The translations under genes and the position numbers were made by a program. Below the pieces are notes generated by a model. It had not been told where the DNA came from. It searched no databases and saw nothing but the letters and a program-made list of their open reading frames with translations. Positions 1-8,528 of a stretch of 64,000 bases of DNA are shown here, in pieces (positions within the stretch are counted from its first letter, which is position 1; every line of letters starts with the position of its first letter). Source of the stretch: an uncultured Granulosicoccus sp. (GTDB lineage Bacteria > Pseudomonadota > Gammaproteobacteria > Granulosicoccales > Granulosicoccaceae); the NCBI GenBank assembly GCA_947499955.1, contig CANMQI010000016.1:62001-126000 (forward strand), written 5' to 3'.

Positions 1-705
1 GTTGAATTCACCCGGCAGACGCTCATCGGTGAAGGAGGCCAGAACGCGTACATCGCCCGCTTTCAGAAAGCCGACGACTTCGGAGATATCCCCGGTCATG
101 GCCTGAGTGAATCCGCCGATGGTCTGGGTGATGGCATCCGCACCGCCATCCACACCGATGTACTTGACCTTGGTGATGTCATCGAAGCCGGCACGGCCCA
201 GCGCCATCAGTACTTTCAGGTGATCGAATCCACCGACCGCCGAGCCGCCGGCAAAGGCTACCGTGGCCGGATCGGCCTTGACGGCATCCATCAGGTCGGT
301 CAGGGATTCGAACGGTGAATCCTTGGCCACGACAATGACACCGGGGTCAGCGCCGATGGCGCCAAGGAAGCGTACCTGGTCGGAGGTCATGCCACCAAAG
401 GCATTCTGCGCCAGGCGTGTCGCGGTAGCCGAGGAGGCCGCGACGATCAGTTCGGCATCATCGGCACGTTCTGTCACGACATGGGTGTAAGCCAGACCGC
501 CGCCACCGCCGGCCATATTGGTGACCTGGACAGGTTCATCGACGGCCTTGATGTCGTACATGATCTTGCTGATGGAACGACAGGTGAAGTCCCAGCCGCC
601 GCCGGGGTTGGCCGGCGCTATGCATTCGGCAGCCTGTGCGCCGCTACTGATTCCAAGGCCGAGTACAACGGCCGCCGCCAGTCTGGTCAGGTGGGTCTGT
701 TTCAA
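1..705 (-). CDS. TctC/Bug-family tripartite transporter binding protein (3' part cut by window edge)
   Basis: Periplasmic solute-binding protein of the tripartite tricarboxylate transporter type, which delivers carboxylates to a TctAB membrane pair. 235 codons are visible; the usual length is about 320, so the C-terminal third lies outside the window. The N-terminus reads KQTHLTRLAAAVVLGLGIS, a signal peptide ending near SSGAQAA, followed by a typical Bug start (PANPGGGWDFTCR) and the GGGGGLAY segment. I chose a TTG start at 705 because GGAGAGAG sits just upstream and no ATG precedes the signal peptide. The substrate cannot be read from sequence; the TctA/B genes would be expected beyond the left edge. 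Family call firm, start less so. Confidence 0.88.
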   Translation of the reverse strand, partial: MKQTHLTRLAAAVVLGLGISSGAQAAECIAPANPGGGWDFTCRSISKIMYDIKAVDEPVQVTNMAGGGGGLAYTHVVTERADDAELIVAASSATATRLAQNAFGGMTSDQVRFLGAIGADPGVIVVAKDSPFESLTDLMDAVKADPATVAFAGGSAVGGFDHLKVLMALGRAGFDDITKVKYIGVDGGADAITQTIGGFTQAMTGDISEVVGFLKAGDVRVLASFTDERLPGEFN

Positions 706-975
706 GTCTCTCTCCAATTCATTCGGGTTTCACACAAGCTCTGCCGGTATTCTCGGGATACAGTGCCAGCTTGCGAAGTACCAGTGGGCCATGGGCCTAC
801 CGTAACTGACCATTATCAGCATTGTTGACGATGGGGACAAGCACTGATGATGATGTCCATGTGCAATGGTACTGACGACGTTCGTGAAGCCGCCGTCAAC
901 GGTGAAGGAATTTGCATTTACAGGGCAGTTGACGGACTATCGCCCTGTCTGCACGATTACTCATTGGACAAGGCC

Positions 976-1344
976 ATGGCACGAAAACGACTGTTGATCG
1001 AGATGGGAATGGGGACTGACTTGCGTGGTCAGGACTATACGAAGGCAGCGGTGCGCGCGTTGAAGGATGCGCTCTGGCACAATTCGGTATCCATTGCCCC
1101 GGCGCTGGGGTATCCGCGGGAATCCATGGAAGTCGATGTGGAGATCGGTGTGTCGGATCCGGATGCAGTCAATCGACAGACCGTCGCCGATGTACTGCCT
1201 TATGGCCGTGCTCGGGTCAATGTGGTGAAGGGAGGGCTGGATATCACCAACCGCGAAACCGGCAACACGACGGTGATGGCCAATGCCGTTGCCGTGGTGT
1301 ATCTGGATATCGAGGAGCAGGACGCTGCCGGAGAACCGGCATGA
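976..1344 (+). CDS. Lin0512-family protein, first of a tandem pair
   Basis: A 122-residue protein of the uncharacterised Lin0512 family, recognised by the opening RLLIEMGMGTDLRGQDYTKA and the following AAVRALKDALWHNS segment. The reading frame stays open upstream to an ATG at 847, but similarity to its neighbour begins at the ATG at 976 (ARKRLLIEMG), so I prefer 976. It overlaps the next gene by four bases (ATGA), so the two are very probably translated together. The biochemical function is unknown. A heteromeric complex with the neighbouring paralogue is a reasonable inference. Confidence 0.8.
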   Translation: MARKRLLIEMGMGTDLRGQDYTKAAVRALKDALWHNSVSIAPALGYPRESMEVDVEIGVSDPDAVNRQTVADVLPYGRARVNVVKGGLDITNRETGNTTVMANAVAVVYLDIEEQDAAGEPA

Positions 1345-1709
1345 GCATGAAACGCATCATTCTCGAAATGGGCACCGGTAATGATCTCTACGGTGAGGAC
1401 TACACCAAGGCTGCGCGACGTGCCGTACACGATGCACTGCACCACAGTTCGCTGACACTGTTTCGCACGGTAGGGCTGAACCGGGATGACATGCAGATCA
1501 CGGTCACCATCGGTGTGCAGAAACCGGAGCAGGTGGATGCCGAATCGGTCGCCGAGGAAGTGCCGTTCGGTACGGTTCAGGTGAATGTCGAATTCGGCGG
1601 TCTGAACGTCGAAGACCCCGAGGCCGATACCGTGACGGTCATCGCGACGGTTGGTATCGAGGTGCACCTGGATCTACCGGACGGAAAGTTCACCTTGCCA
1701 GCGGCCTGA
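1341..1709 (+). CDS. Lin0512-family protein, second of a tandem pair
   Basis: A 122-residue paralogue of the preceding gene, starting MSMKRIILEMGTGNDLYGED and sharing the pattern YTKAARRAVHDALHHSS. Length and domain order match the upstream copy, so this is a local duplication that has diverged rather than a fragment. The start codon overlaps the upstream stop. No signal peptide or membrane segment is visible, so it is probably cytoplasmic. Function unknown; the adjacent TctC-type binding protein is divergent and may or may not be related. Confidence 0.82.
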   Translation: MSMKRIILEMGTGNDLYGEDYTKAARRAVHDALHHSSLTLFRTVGLNRDDMQITVTIGVQKPEQVDAESVAEEVPFGTVQVNVEFGGLNVEDPEADTVTVIATVGIEVHLDLPDGKFTLPAA

Positions 1710-1792
1710 TCGGCGCTCGCCAGCCGCGCGTGTTTTTCGGCGGGATCGCAGTCTGCTGCAAGGGCGGTTGTCAGCCACAAAGGTTGACGAGA

Positions 1793-1815
1793 CTGCCGGC
1801 GACCAGCGCCGGCAG
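1793..1815. terminator. hairpin between convergent genes
   Basis: CTGCCGGCG / CGCCGGCAG form a perfect 9-bp stem with a 5-nt loop (ACCAG). It lies between the convergent Lin0512 and aminotransferase genes, a natural place for a bidirectional terminator. No T-run follows on either strand, so it is not a classical intrinsic terminator. Confidence 0.35.
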
Positions 1816-1887
1816 GGGTTGACGGGGCAGCTCCGCGGTGAATGAGCGGCAAGCTGCCCTGTGGATCAACCGGGCAGAGGCGAGAAC

Positions 1888-3078
1888 TCAGCCTTCACCC
1901 AGAACCGTGCAGATGGCATCAGCCAGCTTGTCCAGGCCTTCTTCCGGCAGGCCGGCGACGTTGATTCGGCCATCTCCGACAATGTAGATGCCGTGATCGT
2001 CACGCAGCTTGTTGATGTGCTCGGTCGTGAGTGGCAGGCGACTGAACATGCCTTTCTGGGCGGCGATGTAGTCAAAGCGTTCTGAATTGGATCGCTTGCG
2101 CAGGGCTTCGGCAAATGCCAGACGCAGGCCCACCATGCGCTGTCGCATGGCTTCCAGTTCTTCCCGCCAGTCGCCATTCAGACCGTCGTCGCTCAGCACG
2201 ATTTCGGTGGTATTGGCACCGTGATCGGGTGGCATGGAATAGTTGGCGCGAATGACACTGCCCAGACGCCCGTGGGCGCGAGTGGCTTCCGCTTCGTTCT
2301 TGGCCATGATCATTGCGGCACCGACACGTTCGCGGTACAGACCCAGGTTCTTGGAGCAGCTGGCAGCAACGACCATCTCAGGCACCCTGCTGGCAATCAG
2401 GCGTACCGCTGCGGCATCTTCTTCGAGTCCATCGCCGAAGCCCTGGTAGGCCAGATCGACGAAAGGAAACAGGTCCTTCTCGAGCAGCAGGTCGATGACG
2501 CGGTTCCACTCATCCAGGCTCATGTCGGCGCCGGTGGGGTTGTGGCAGCAGCCGTGCAGCAGCACGATGTCGCCGCCCTTGGCCTTGCTCAGCGTGGCCA
2601 GCATCTCGTCGATGCGAACCTTGCCGGTAGCGGCATCGTAGTAGGGGTAGCTTTGCAGTGCATAGCCAGCCGCTTTCATCAAAGGCACATGGTTGGGCCA
2701 GGAGGGGTCGGATATCCAGATCTCGGCCTCTGGCCGGCCTTCCTTGATGAGATCAGCCAGTACACGCAGGGCGCCACTGCCGCCAACGGACTGTGCCGCA
2801 CGAACGCGTGAGGTGTCTGCATCCTTGCCGAACACCTGGGCGATCATGGCCGCACAGAAAGGCACGCTGCCGGTGGGGCTGACGTAGGCTTTGGTGTCCT
2901 GGGACTCCAGCAGACGGCCTTCGGCGCTCTTGACGGCACGCATGACCGGGGTCTTGCCAGCGGAATCCTTGTAGATGCCCACGCCCAGATCGATCTTGTC
3001 GGTGCGGGTATCTGCCCTGAATGCCGCCATCAGACTCAGGATGGCATCTGCCTTGGGTTCCGGTAATGCTTCAAACAT
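1888..3078 (-). CDS. aromatic amino acid / aspartate aminotransferase (class I, PLP)
   Basis: Transfers the amino group between aspartate or aromatic amino acids and 2-oxoglutarate. 396 residues, the normal length for the AspC/TyrB family. Visible landmarks are the N-terminal DLGVGIYKD motif, HGCCHNPTG (the NPTG substrate/cofactor segment), FVDLAYQGFG (PLP-contacting Asp and Tyr), and SCSKNLGLYRERVG carrying the PLP-binding lysine. It starts 27 nt after the stop of the amino-acid binding-protein gene on the same strand, so the two probably form an operon. That context suggests the enzyme degrades the amino acid the ABC system imports. TyrB-like and AspC-like activities cannot be separated by eye. 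Confidence 0.9.
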   Translation of the reverse strand: MFEALPEPKADAILSLMAAFRADTRTDKIDLGVGIYKDSAGKTPVMRAVKSAEGRLLESQDTKAYVSPTGSVPFCAAMIAQVFGKDADTSRVRAAQSVGGSGALRVLADLIKEGRPEAEIWISDPSWPNHVPLMKAAGYALQSYPYYDAATGKVRIDEMLATLSKAKGGDIVLLHGCCHNPTGADMSLDEWNRVIDLLLEKDLFPFVDLAYQGFGDGLEEDAAAVRLIASRVPEMVVAASCSKNLGLYRERVGAAMIMAKNEAEATRAHGRLGSVIRANYSMPPDHGANTTEIVLSDDGLNGDWREELEAMRQRMVGLRLAFAEALRKRSNSERFDYIAAQKGMFSRLPLTTEHINKLRDDHGIYIVGDGRINVAGLPEEGLDKLADAICTVLGEG

Positions 3079-3105
3079 GATCGTTCACTCGTTAGTTTCG
3101 GTTGA

Positions 3106-3915
3106 TCAATTGCTGAGTTGCCACTTGGTGGCAAGTTCGTCGAAAAAGCCTCGTTCGCTTTGCAGGCGAATCCAGGTGTTGAGATAGTTGATCCAGATCT
3201 GGTCGTCCTGCGGGACCAGCATGGCGACGGGGGTGCGGGCGCGTGCCTGCTTGACCGGGACAATCATCATCTGCGGATATTTTGCCACCAGCTTGAAGGC
3301 TTCCACATTGGAGGTGATATGAGCATCGGCGCGGCCGGCCAGCACTTCCTGGAAGTCACGGGCAGGGGATTCGATGATCTTGTAGGTTGCATCAGGGAAG
3401 AAGGCCTTGACCTGCTGTTCCTGAGTGGTACCCAGAGTGGCTGCAACGGTGACCTCGGGCTGATCGAGATCGTCCCAGTCGGAAAATCGTTCGGCATTGG
3501 TCGCCAGGGTCAATGGCACGGTGCTCAGTGAGAAATAGCTGTCGGTATAACCGGCGGCCTTGGCACGACTGGCACTGATGGAGGCGCTGCCGGTCATGTG
3601 GTACTTGCCGGCCGTGATGCCGTTGACCAGGGTTTTCCAGTCTGCAGGTACCAGCTCGAGCTTGACGTCCAGGTCTTCTGCCAGCTTTGTCACGACGTCT
3701 ATGTCGTAACCCTTGTAGCTGTTGGTGGCCGGCTCCTTCAGCGTCATGGGGTCCCAGTCGCCGGTTGTACCGACCTTCAGAGTGCCGCTGGACAGTATCT
3801 CGGCCAGGACAGAGTCGGCAGCCATGGCGGACTGACACAAGGTGCCAGCCATCAGTAGAGTCATGACCGTGGAGCTGATGCTGCTGCTTGCCAGTTTCTT
3901 GAGTCTTGCCAGCAT
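3106..3915 (-). CDS. amino-acid ABC transporter periplasmic binding protein
   Basis: A 269-residue family-3 solute-binding protein. The N-terminus MLARLKKLASSS with a hydrophobic stretch ending AMAADS is a signal peptide. The mature part has the family opening LSSGTLKVGTTGDWDPMT and the YKGYDIDVVTKLAEDL segment typical of polar amino acid binders. The ATPase and permease of the same system are encoded divergently on the other strand, beginning about 100 bp away; the aminotransferase gene follows on this strand. Ligand identity is not determinable here; the acidic/aromatic aminotransferase neighbour is a hint only. Confidence 0.9.
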   Translation of the reverse strand: MLARLKKLASSSISSTVMTLLMAGTLCQSAMAADSVLAEILSSGTLKVGTTGDWDPMTLKEPATNSYKGYDIDVVTKLAEDLDVKLELVPADWKTLVNGITAGKYHMTGSASISASRAKAAGYTDSYFSLSTVPLTLATNAERFSDWDDLDQPEVTVAATLGTTQEQQVKAFFPDATYKIIESPARDFQEVLAGRADAHITSNVEAFKLVAKYPQMMIVPVKQARARTPVAMLVPQDDQIWINYLNTWIRLQSERGFFDELATKWQLSN

Positions 3916-4012
3916 GTTTCTGTTCTAGTGTTGGTTGGACTGAGGCAGTATACCCACTGCCGTGATTTACGGTTTGTTTTTGCGGCCATTGCTACTGAGC
4001 TACACTCCTCTC

Positions 4013-4753
4013 ATGTCAACGCCTGTCATCCAGATCAAGAATCTGTCCAAATACTATGGTGATTTTCAGGCGCTGAGCGATGTCAGCCTGGAAGTGGCCT
4101 CCGGGGAACGCATGGTCATCTGCGGACCATCGGGCTCGGGTAAATCAACGCTGATTCGTTGCGTCAACCAGCTGGAGCAGCATGATGCCGGGCAGGTTGT
4201 CGTCAATGGGGTGGAGCTTGGCAAGAGCCGCAAGGCCCTGCGGGAGGCGCGCACCCATATCGGTATGGTCTTTCAGCAGTTCAACCTGTTCCCGCATCTG
4301 TCGGTGCTGGATAATCTGACGCTGGGCCCGATGCGAGCGCGCAAGCTGTCAAGGGAGAAGGCGGAATCACTGGCACGCCACTACCTGGAACGCGTGCGTA
4401 TTCCGGAGCAGGCTGAAAAGTACCCGGGACAGCTCTCCGGAGGGCAGCAGCAACGCGTGGCCATTGCTCGCAGTCTGTGCATGGAGCCTGCCATCATGCT
4501 GTTCGACGAGCCGACATCGGCGCTCGACCCGGAGATGATCTCCGAGGTGCTGGATGTGATGATCGAACTGGCCGATACCGGCATGACGATGATGGTGGTC
4601 ACGCATGAAATGGGTTTTGCTCGCAAGGTAGCCGATACCATGGTGTTCATGGATGGCGGCGTCATCGTCGAGCAGTCTTCACCGGCGCAGTTCTTCTCCA
4701 ACCCCGAGAGCGAAAGAGGGCGGCTCTTTCTTCAGCAGATACTGCAACACTGA
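4013..4753 (+). CDS. amino-acid ABC transporter ATP-binding protein (GlnQ/HisP type)
   Basis: Energises uptake of a polar amino acid. From the ATG at 4013 the product is 246 residues, matching the family length; the frame is open further upstream but that part (starting 3962) has no family resemblance. Walker A is GPSGSGKST, the Q-loop is in [10 protein letters not shown], the signature [15 protein letters not shown], Walker [14 protein letters not shown] and the H-loop VVTHEM. The next gene overlaps its stop by one base (TGATG). Confidence 0.93.
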   Translation: MSTPVIQIKNLSKYYGDFQALSDVSLEVASGERMVICGPSGSGKSTLIRCVNQLEQHDAGQVVVNGVELGKSRKALREARTHIGMVFQQFNLFPHLSVLDNLTLGPMRARKLSREKAESLARHYLERVRIPEQAEKYPGQLSGGQQQRVAIARSLCMEPAIMLFDEPTSALDPEMISEVLDVMIELADTGMTMMVVTHEMGFARKVADTMVFMDGGVIVEQSSPAQFFSNPESERGRLFLQQILQH

Positions 4754-5532
4754 TGCGCAACTTCCTTCGATCTGCAGGCGCCACCCTGAAGCGGCGCCCC
4801 GGCTGGCTATTGCTGTTACTGCCATTGTCATTGAGCGGCTGTGCCGGTCAGTTGCAATGGTACGTGGTGTCTCCCATGACCGAATCGGGCCGCGCCAATC
4901 TGCTGTTCATGCTCGGCGGCTTGAAGTACACGATCCTGTTATCGATGACGGCCATCGTCATTTCCATTGTCATCGGCTTGTTGGTGGCCTTGCCTGGTCT
5001 GTCGAAGAACCCCTTTGCCCGAGGGTTCAACCGGGTCTATGTCGAAATCGTGCGGGCAGTGCCACTGCTGGTACTCATCCTGTGGGTGTATTACGGCCTT
5101 CCCATCATGTTGGGCGTTGCCATCAATGTCTTCTGGGCCGGTGTGCTGGCGCTGGCTCTGTCCGACACCGCCTTCGAGGCCGAGATCTTTCGGGCCGGCA
5201 TTCAATCCATCGATCGTGGTCAGCTGGAAGCCTCCGATTCTCTGGGCCTGGGGTATATCGATCGCATGCGCTATATCGTGTTGCCACAAGCGCTGCGCCG
5301 GGTGCTGCCGCCATTGGGCAATCAGCTGGTGTACATGCTGAAGATGTCCTCCCTGGTGTCCGTGATCGGGATGGAGGAGTTGACGCGGCGAGCCAATGAG
5401 ATGGTCACGGCAGAGTATCGGCCGCTGGAGACCTACACCATACTGATCCTTGAATACCTGGTCTTGATTCTGATCGTATCCGCCGGAGTTCGCTATCTGG
5501 AACGCCGTCTGTCACGCCGCGACGTGCGCTAG
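4753..5532 (+). CDS. amino-acid ABC transporter permease (HisM/GlnP type)
   Basis: Inner-membrane channel subunit, 259 residues. An unusually long N-terminus (RNFLRSAGATLKRRPGWLLLLLP) adds a first hydrophobic segment before the standard core. The core begins with GGLKYTILLSMTAIVISIVIG and contains YVEIVRAVPLLVLILW and the EAA-loop region EASDSLGLGYIDRMRYIVLP that contacts the ATPase. Only one permease gene is present, so it probably works as a homodimer. Start codon overlaps the ATPase stop, indicating translational coupling. Confidence 0.92.
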   Translation: MRNFLRSAGATLKRRPGWLLLLLPLSLSGCAGQLQWYVVSPMTESGRANLLFMLGGLKYTILLSMTAIVISIVIGLLVALPGLSKNPFARGFNRVYVEIVRAVPLLVLILWVYYGLPIMLGVAINVFWAGVLALALSDTAFEAEIFRAGIQSIDRGQLEASDSLGLGYIDRMRYIVLPQALRRVLPPLGNQLVYMLKMSSLVSVIGMEELTRRANEMVTAEYRPLETYTILILEYLVLILIVSAGVRYLERRLSRRDVR

Positions 5533-5553
5533 TTGTCCACCCGCCTCTTGTAG

Positions 5554-6726
5554 ATGACCGATTCCCCGATGCAACGCTCGCCGTTTCTGCTGCCTGTCTT
5601 GCTGGCCTGTGCCAGTCTGACCGTGATGGCCGGTGCCACGATCGCCCCCGGTCTGCCGGGTCTGCTGGCGCATTTTGCCGATCATCCGGACGCCGAGTAC
5701 CTGACCCGGTTCATCATCACCATACCGGGGCTGGCCATTGCCATCACGGCACCGGTGGCCGGTGCGCTGGCAGACCGCTTCGGTCGACGGGTATTGCTGC
5801 AGCTGGGCGTGGTCCTGTATATCGCTGCCGGTAGTGCAGGCCTGTGGCTGGATGATCTGAACTGGCTGCTGGTCAGCCGTTTGCTGCTGGGTGGCTCGGT
5901 CGGTATGATCATGGTGTCTTCCATGGCCTTGTTGACTGATCATTTTCAGGGGCCGGAGCGTGATCGTGCCATGGGCATCCAGTCCTCGGCGATGGCCGCT
6001 GGTGGCATCGTGTTCATCTCGGCAGGCTCCATTCTGGCTGACTGGTCGTGGCGAGCGCCGTTCGCTGTCTATCTGGTGCCGATCTTGCTGATGCCGCTGA
6101 TCCATCGGTATATCAGCAAGCCGCCGCCCAATCGCGAGGAACCGGGCATCGATGGTGGCAAGTTCCCACTGCTGCATGCCCTGTACATCTATTTCCTCGG
6201 CTTCGTGACCATGCTGTTGTTCTACTTCATACCGACACAGCTGCCATTTCTGTCGCTGCAGCTGGGTGCCGACAGCCTGAAGGTGGCTGGTTTTGCCGTC
6301 GTGCTGAGTCAGGTGTTCTCGTCGGTGGCGTCGGCCAATTACCAGCGTCTGCGAGCGCGATTCGGTAACCGTCAGATTCTGCTGGGCAGTTTCGTGTGTC
6401 TGGCGCTGGGTTTCTTCATGCTCTCGCAGGCCCGTTCGCTTGTGCTCATGTATGTCAGCATGCCGTTGATCGGACTGGCGCTGGGTTTCAATTTTCCCAA
6501 TCTCACCATCTGGCTGATGTCGAAAGTACCGGCAACCATGCGTGGGCGGGCCTCGGGTGGCATCTCCACGGCGGTCTTTCTCGGGCAGTTCCTGTCACCG
6601 CTGCTCAGTCAGTTCCTGGCCAGCTACTACGGTCTGAGCGGTGCCTTTTTCGGCGCCATGATGCTCATGCTCATCATCGTGGTGCTGCCCAATCTGGCCA
6701 TGATGGTGCGGCAGCGCGACGCTTGA
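5554..6726 (+). CDS. MFS transporter
   Basis: A 390-residue major facilitator superfamily permease. About 12 hydrophobic segments can be followed. The loop 2-3 signature is present as GALADRFGRRVLL, and a second, weaker copy is visible at about residue 265 (RLRARFGNRQILL). It resembles the Bcr/CflA-like drug-exporter branch, but the substrate is unknown. It begins 21 bp after the permease gene and could be cotranscribed with it, making an exporter or second importer for the same compound possible; this is inference. Confidence 0.85.
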   Translation: MTDSPMQRSPFLLPVLLACASLTVMAGATIAPGLPGLLAHFADHPDAEYLTRFIITIPGLAIAITAPVAGALADRFGRRVLLQLGVVLYIAAGSAGLWLDDLNWLLVSRLLLGGSVGMIMVSSMALLTDHFQGPERDRAMGIQSSAMAAGGIVFISAGSILADWSWRAPFAVYLVPILLMPLIHRYISKPPPNREEPGIDGGKFPLLHALYIYFLGFVTMLLFYFIPTQLPFLSLQLGADSLKVAGFAVVLSQVFSSVASANYQRLRARFGNRQILLGSFVCLALGFFMLSQARSLVLMYVSMPLIGLALGFNFPNLTIWLMSKVPATMRGRASGGISTAVFLGQFLSPLLSQFLASYYGLSGAFFGAMMLMLIIVVLPNLAMMVRQRDA

Positions 6727-6790
6727 GCACGAACTGACGCGCTGGTCAGTGGCTGTCGAGCATGCTTGCCCATGAGGTGCTGTCAACGCA

Positions 6791-7438
6791 CTAGCTGGCA
6801 GCGTTCAGCGAGGACAGGTCTGCCACCAGGTCATTGAATTTCTCCCCCTGTATGGCGATGTGCGACCGAATGGCATCGGCGGCCACCTCGGCCTGACCCT
6901 GGCAGACGGCATCGACAATGATGCGGTGTTCGTTCATCGACTGGCGCATGCGATAGGGCACGCGCAGTTGCAAGCGGCGATAGGGCTGCAGGCGGCGGTG
7001 CAGGGAGGCGGCTTGCTGCTCCAGATACCGATTGCCCGAGAGTCGGTACAGCTCGTTGTGCAGGCGTTCGTTGGCGTGATAGTAGAGATCACAGTCACCC
7101 GAATTCATGGCCTGCTCGCAGTCATCGGCGAGTTTCTGCAGGGACTCCATGTCGCCACCCCGGGTGCGACGCGCGGCCAGCTTGACGCACAGCGCTTCCA
7201 GTTCCGCCATGACCTCGAACATTTCAAGCAGCTCTTGCACCGAGGGTGTACGCACGAACACGCCGCGATTGGGGCGGTGTTCCAGCAAACCTGCGGCGAC
7301 GAGCTGCTTGAGTGCTTCGCGTATGGGGGTGCGAGACACCTTGAATCGACTGGCGAGCTGCGATTCATCCAGATGTGAACCGCTACTGAATTCTCCCAGC
7401 AAGATGGCTTGTTCGAGCTGCTCCCGGATACTCGTCAT
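6791..7438 (-). CDS. matR: GntR-family (FCD domain) regulator, probable malonate repressor MatR
   Basis: A 215-residue regulator. Residues about 1-70 form a winged helix-turn-helix (SQLASRFKVSRTPIREALKQLVAAGLLEHRPNRGVFV), and the rest is an all-helical FCD ligand-binding domain (FEVMAELEALCVKLAARRT, with later His residues that usually hold a metal). It is divergent from the malonate TRAP/matAB operon with about 100 bp between starts. In rhizobia, MatR of this family is known to repress mat genes through a TTGTATACAA site, and exactly that sequence is in the gap. Assignment as MatR rests on context plus the operator. Confidence 0.82.
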   Translation of the reverse strand: MTSIREQLEQAILLGEFSSGSHLDESQLASRFKVSRTPIREALKQLVAAGLLEHRPNRGVFVRTPSVQELLEMFEVMAELEALCVKLAARRTRGGDMESLQKLADDCEQAMNSGDCDLYYHANERLHNELYRLSGNRYLEQQAASLHRRLQPYRRLQLRVPYRMRQSMNEHRIIVDAVCQGQAEVAADAIRSHIAIQGEKFNDLVADLSSLNAAS

Positions 7439-7450
7439 GGCTCATGGCGC

Positions 7451-7480
7451 TTGCATTCAACAGGCCTGATATTGTATACA
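7451..7480 (+). promoter_or_regulatory. candidate promoter of the malonate operon
   Basis: TTGCAT at 7451-7456 and TATACA at 7475-7480 are separated by 18 bp. Both are moderate matches to sigma-70 boxes. The -10 box lies inside the TTGTATACAA palindrome, as expected for a repressed promoter. Predicted by eye only. Confidence 0.4.
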
Positions 7481-7481
7481 A
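7472..7481. promoter_or_regulatory. GntR/MatR-type operator TTGTATACAA
   Basis: A perfect 10-bp palindrome, TTGTATACAA, in the 100-bp gap between the divergent GntR gene and the TRAP gene. It is identical to the site described for MatR of rhizobia. It overlaps the proposed -10 box for the malonate operon and is about 35 bp from the regulator's own start, so it could also mediate autoregulation. Confidence 0.75.
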
Positions 7482-7538
7482 CATTCGAGCCGTTGAATAC
7501 ACGGACAAAGGAACACCACCACCAAGAGGGTTCAGGAC

Positions 7539-8528
7539 ATGAGCATCAAAGGAATCAGTACCGCCACCGTACTGGCGGCCACCATGGCATCGAGCGCTGT
7601 CGCCAATGCCGAAGAATTGAGACTGTCTCACCAATGGTCGACGCAGGACGTTCGCCATCAGGTTGCACAGATCGTGGCTGATGAAGTCGCAGCTGCCGGA
7701 GTCGATCTGGACATCACCATCTTTCCATCCAAGTCCCTGTTCCCGCCGCGCGAACAGTACAAGCCCCTGTCCCGCGGCCAGCTGGACATGACCGTGTTGC
7801 CACTGTCCTACGCCGGTGGCCAGCAGCCGGCCTACAACCTGACCCTGATGCCTGGGCTGGTCAAGAATCATGATCATGCCGCTCGCCTGAACGAATCGGC
7901 GTTCATGGACAAGCTGGAAGAGATCATGGCCGAGGACGATGTCATGGTGCTGGTGCACGGCTATCTGGCTGGTGGCTTTGCCGGCAAGGACAAGTGCATT
8001 ACCTCGCCGGACGATGTGCAGGGTCTGCAGACCCGCGCGGCCGGCAAGGCCTTCGAGCAGATGCTGGCATCAGCGGGTGCCTCGATTGCCTCCATGGCGT
8101 CCAGTGAAATCTACAACGCCATGCAGACCGGCGTTCTTGATGCCGCCAATACATCCTCGTCCTCGTTCGTGTCCTACCGGCTGTATGAGCAGGTGAAATG
8201 CTATACGCCCGCTGCCGACGTTGCCCTGTGGTTCATGTACCAGCCGTTGCTGATGAACAAGAGCACATTCGATGATCTGGACGAAGCTCAGCAGAACGCG
8301 CTGCTGGAAGCGTCGAAGAAAGCTCAGGACTTCTACCTGGAAGAGGCCAAGAAGGAAGATGCTGCCTCGGTCGAGGTTTTCCGGGAAGCCGGGGTCGAGA
8401 TCGCAGAGATGTCACCCGAAGCGTTTGAAGCCTGGCGCGCCGTGGCGCAGGAGTCTTCCTACAAGGCTTTCGTTGAAGACCTGCCTGATGGTCAGGCGCT
8501 GCTGGACCTGGCACTGTCTGTTGAATGA
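7539..8528 (+). CDS. TRAP transporter periplasmic binding protein (DctP family), probable malonate binder
   Basis: High-affinity binding subunit of a tripartite ATP-independent transporter, 329 residues. A signal peptide of about 24 residues ends at SAVANAEE. The mature start LRLSHQWSTQDVRHQVAQ and the motif EIYNAMQTGVLDAANTSS are hallmarks of DctP proteins. AGAGGG upstream of the ATG serves as ribosome binding site. It is followed by both membrane subunits and by malonyl-CoA decarboxylase and synthetase genes, an arrangement like the known matPQMAB cluster. Malonate as ligand is therefore a strong contextual inference. Confidence 0.9.
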   Translation: MSIKGISTATVLAATMASSAVANAEELRLSHQWSTQDVRHQVAQIVADEVAAAGVDLDITIFPSKSLFPPREQYKPLSRGQLDMTVLPLSYAGGQQPAYNLTLMPGLVKNHDHAARLNESAFMDKLEEIMAEDDVMVLVHGYLAGGFAGKDKCITSPDDVQGLQTRAAGKAFEQMLASAGASIASMASSEIYNAMQTGVLDAANTSSSSFVSYRLYEQVKCYTPAADVALWFMYQPLLMNKSTFDDLDEAQQNALLEASKKAQDFYLEEAKKEDAASVEVFREAGVEIAEMSPEAFEAWRAVAQESSYKAFVEDLPDGQALLDLALSVE

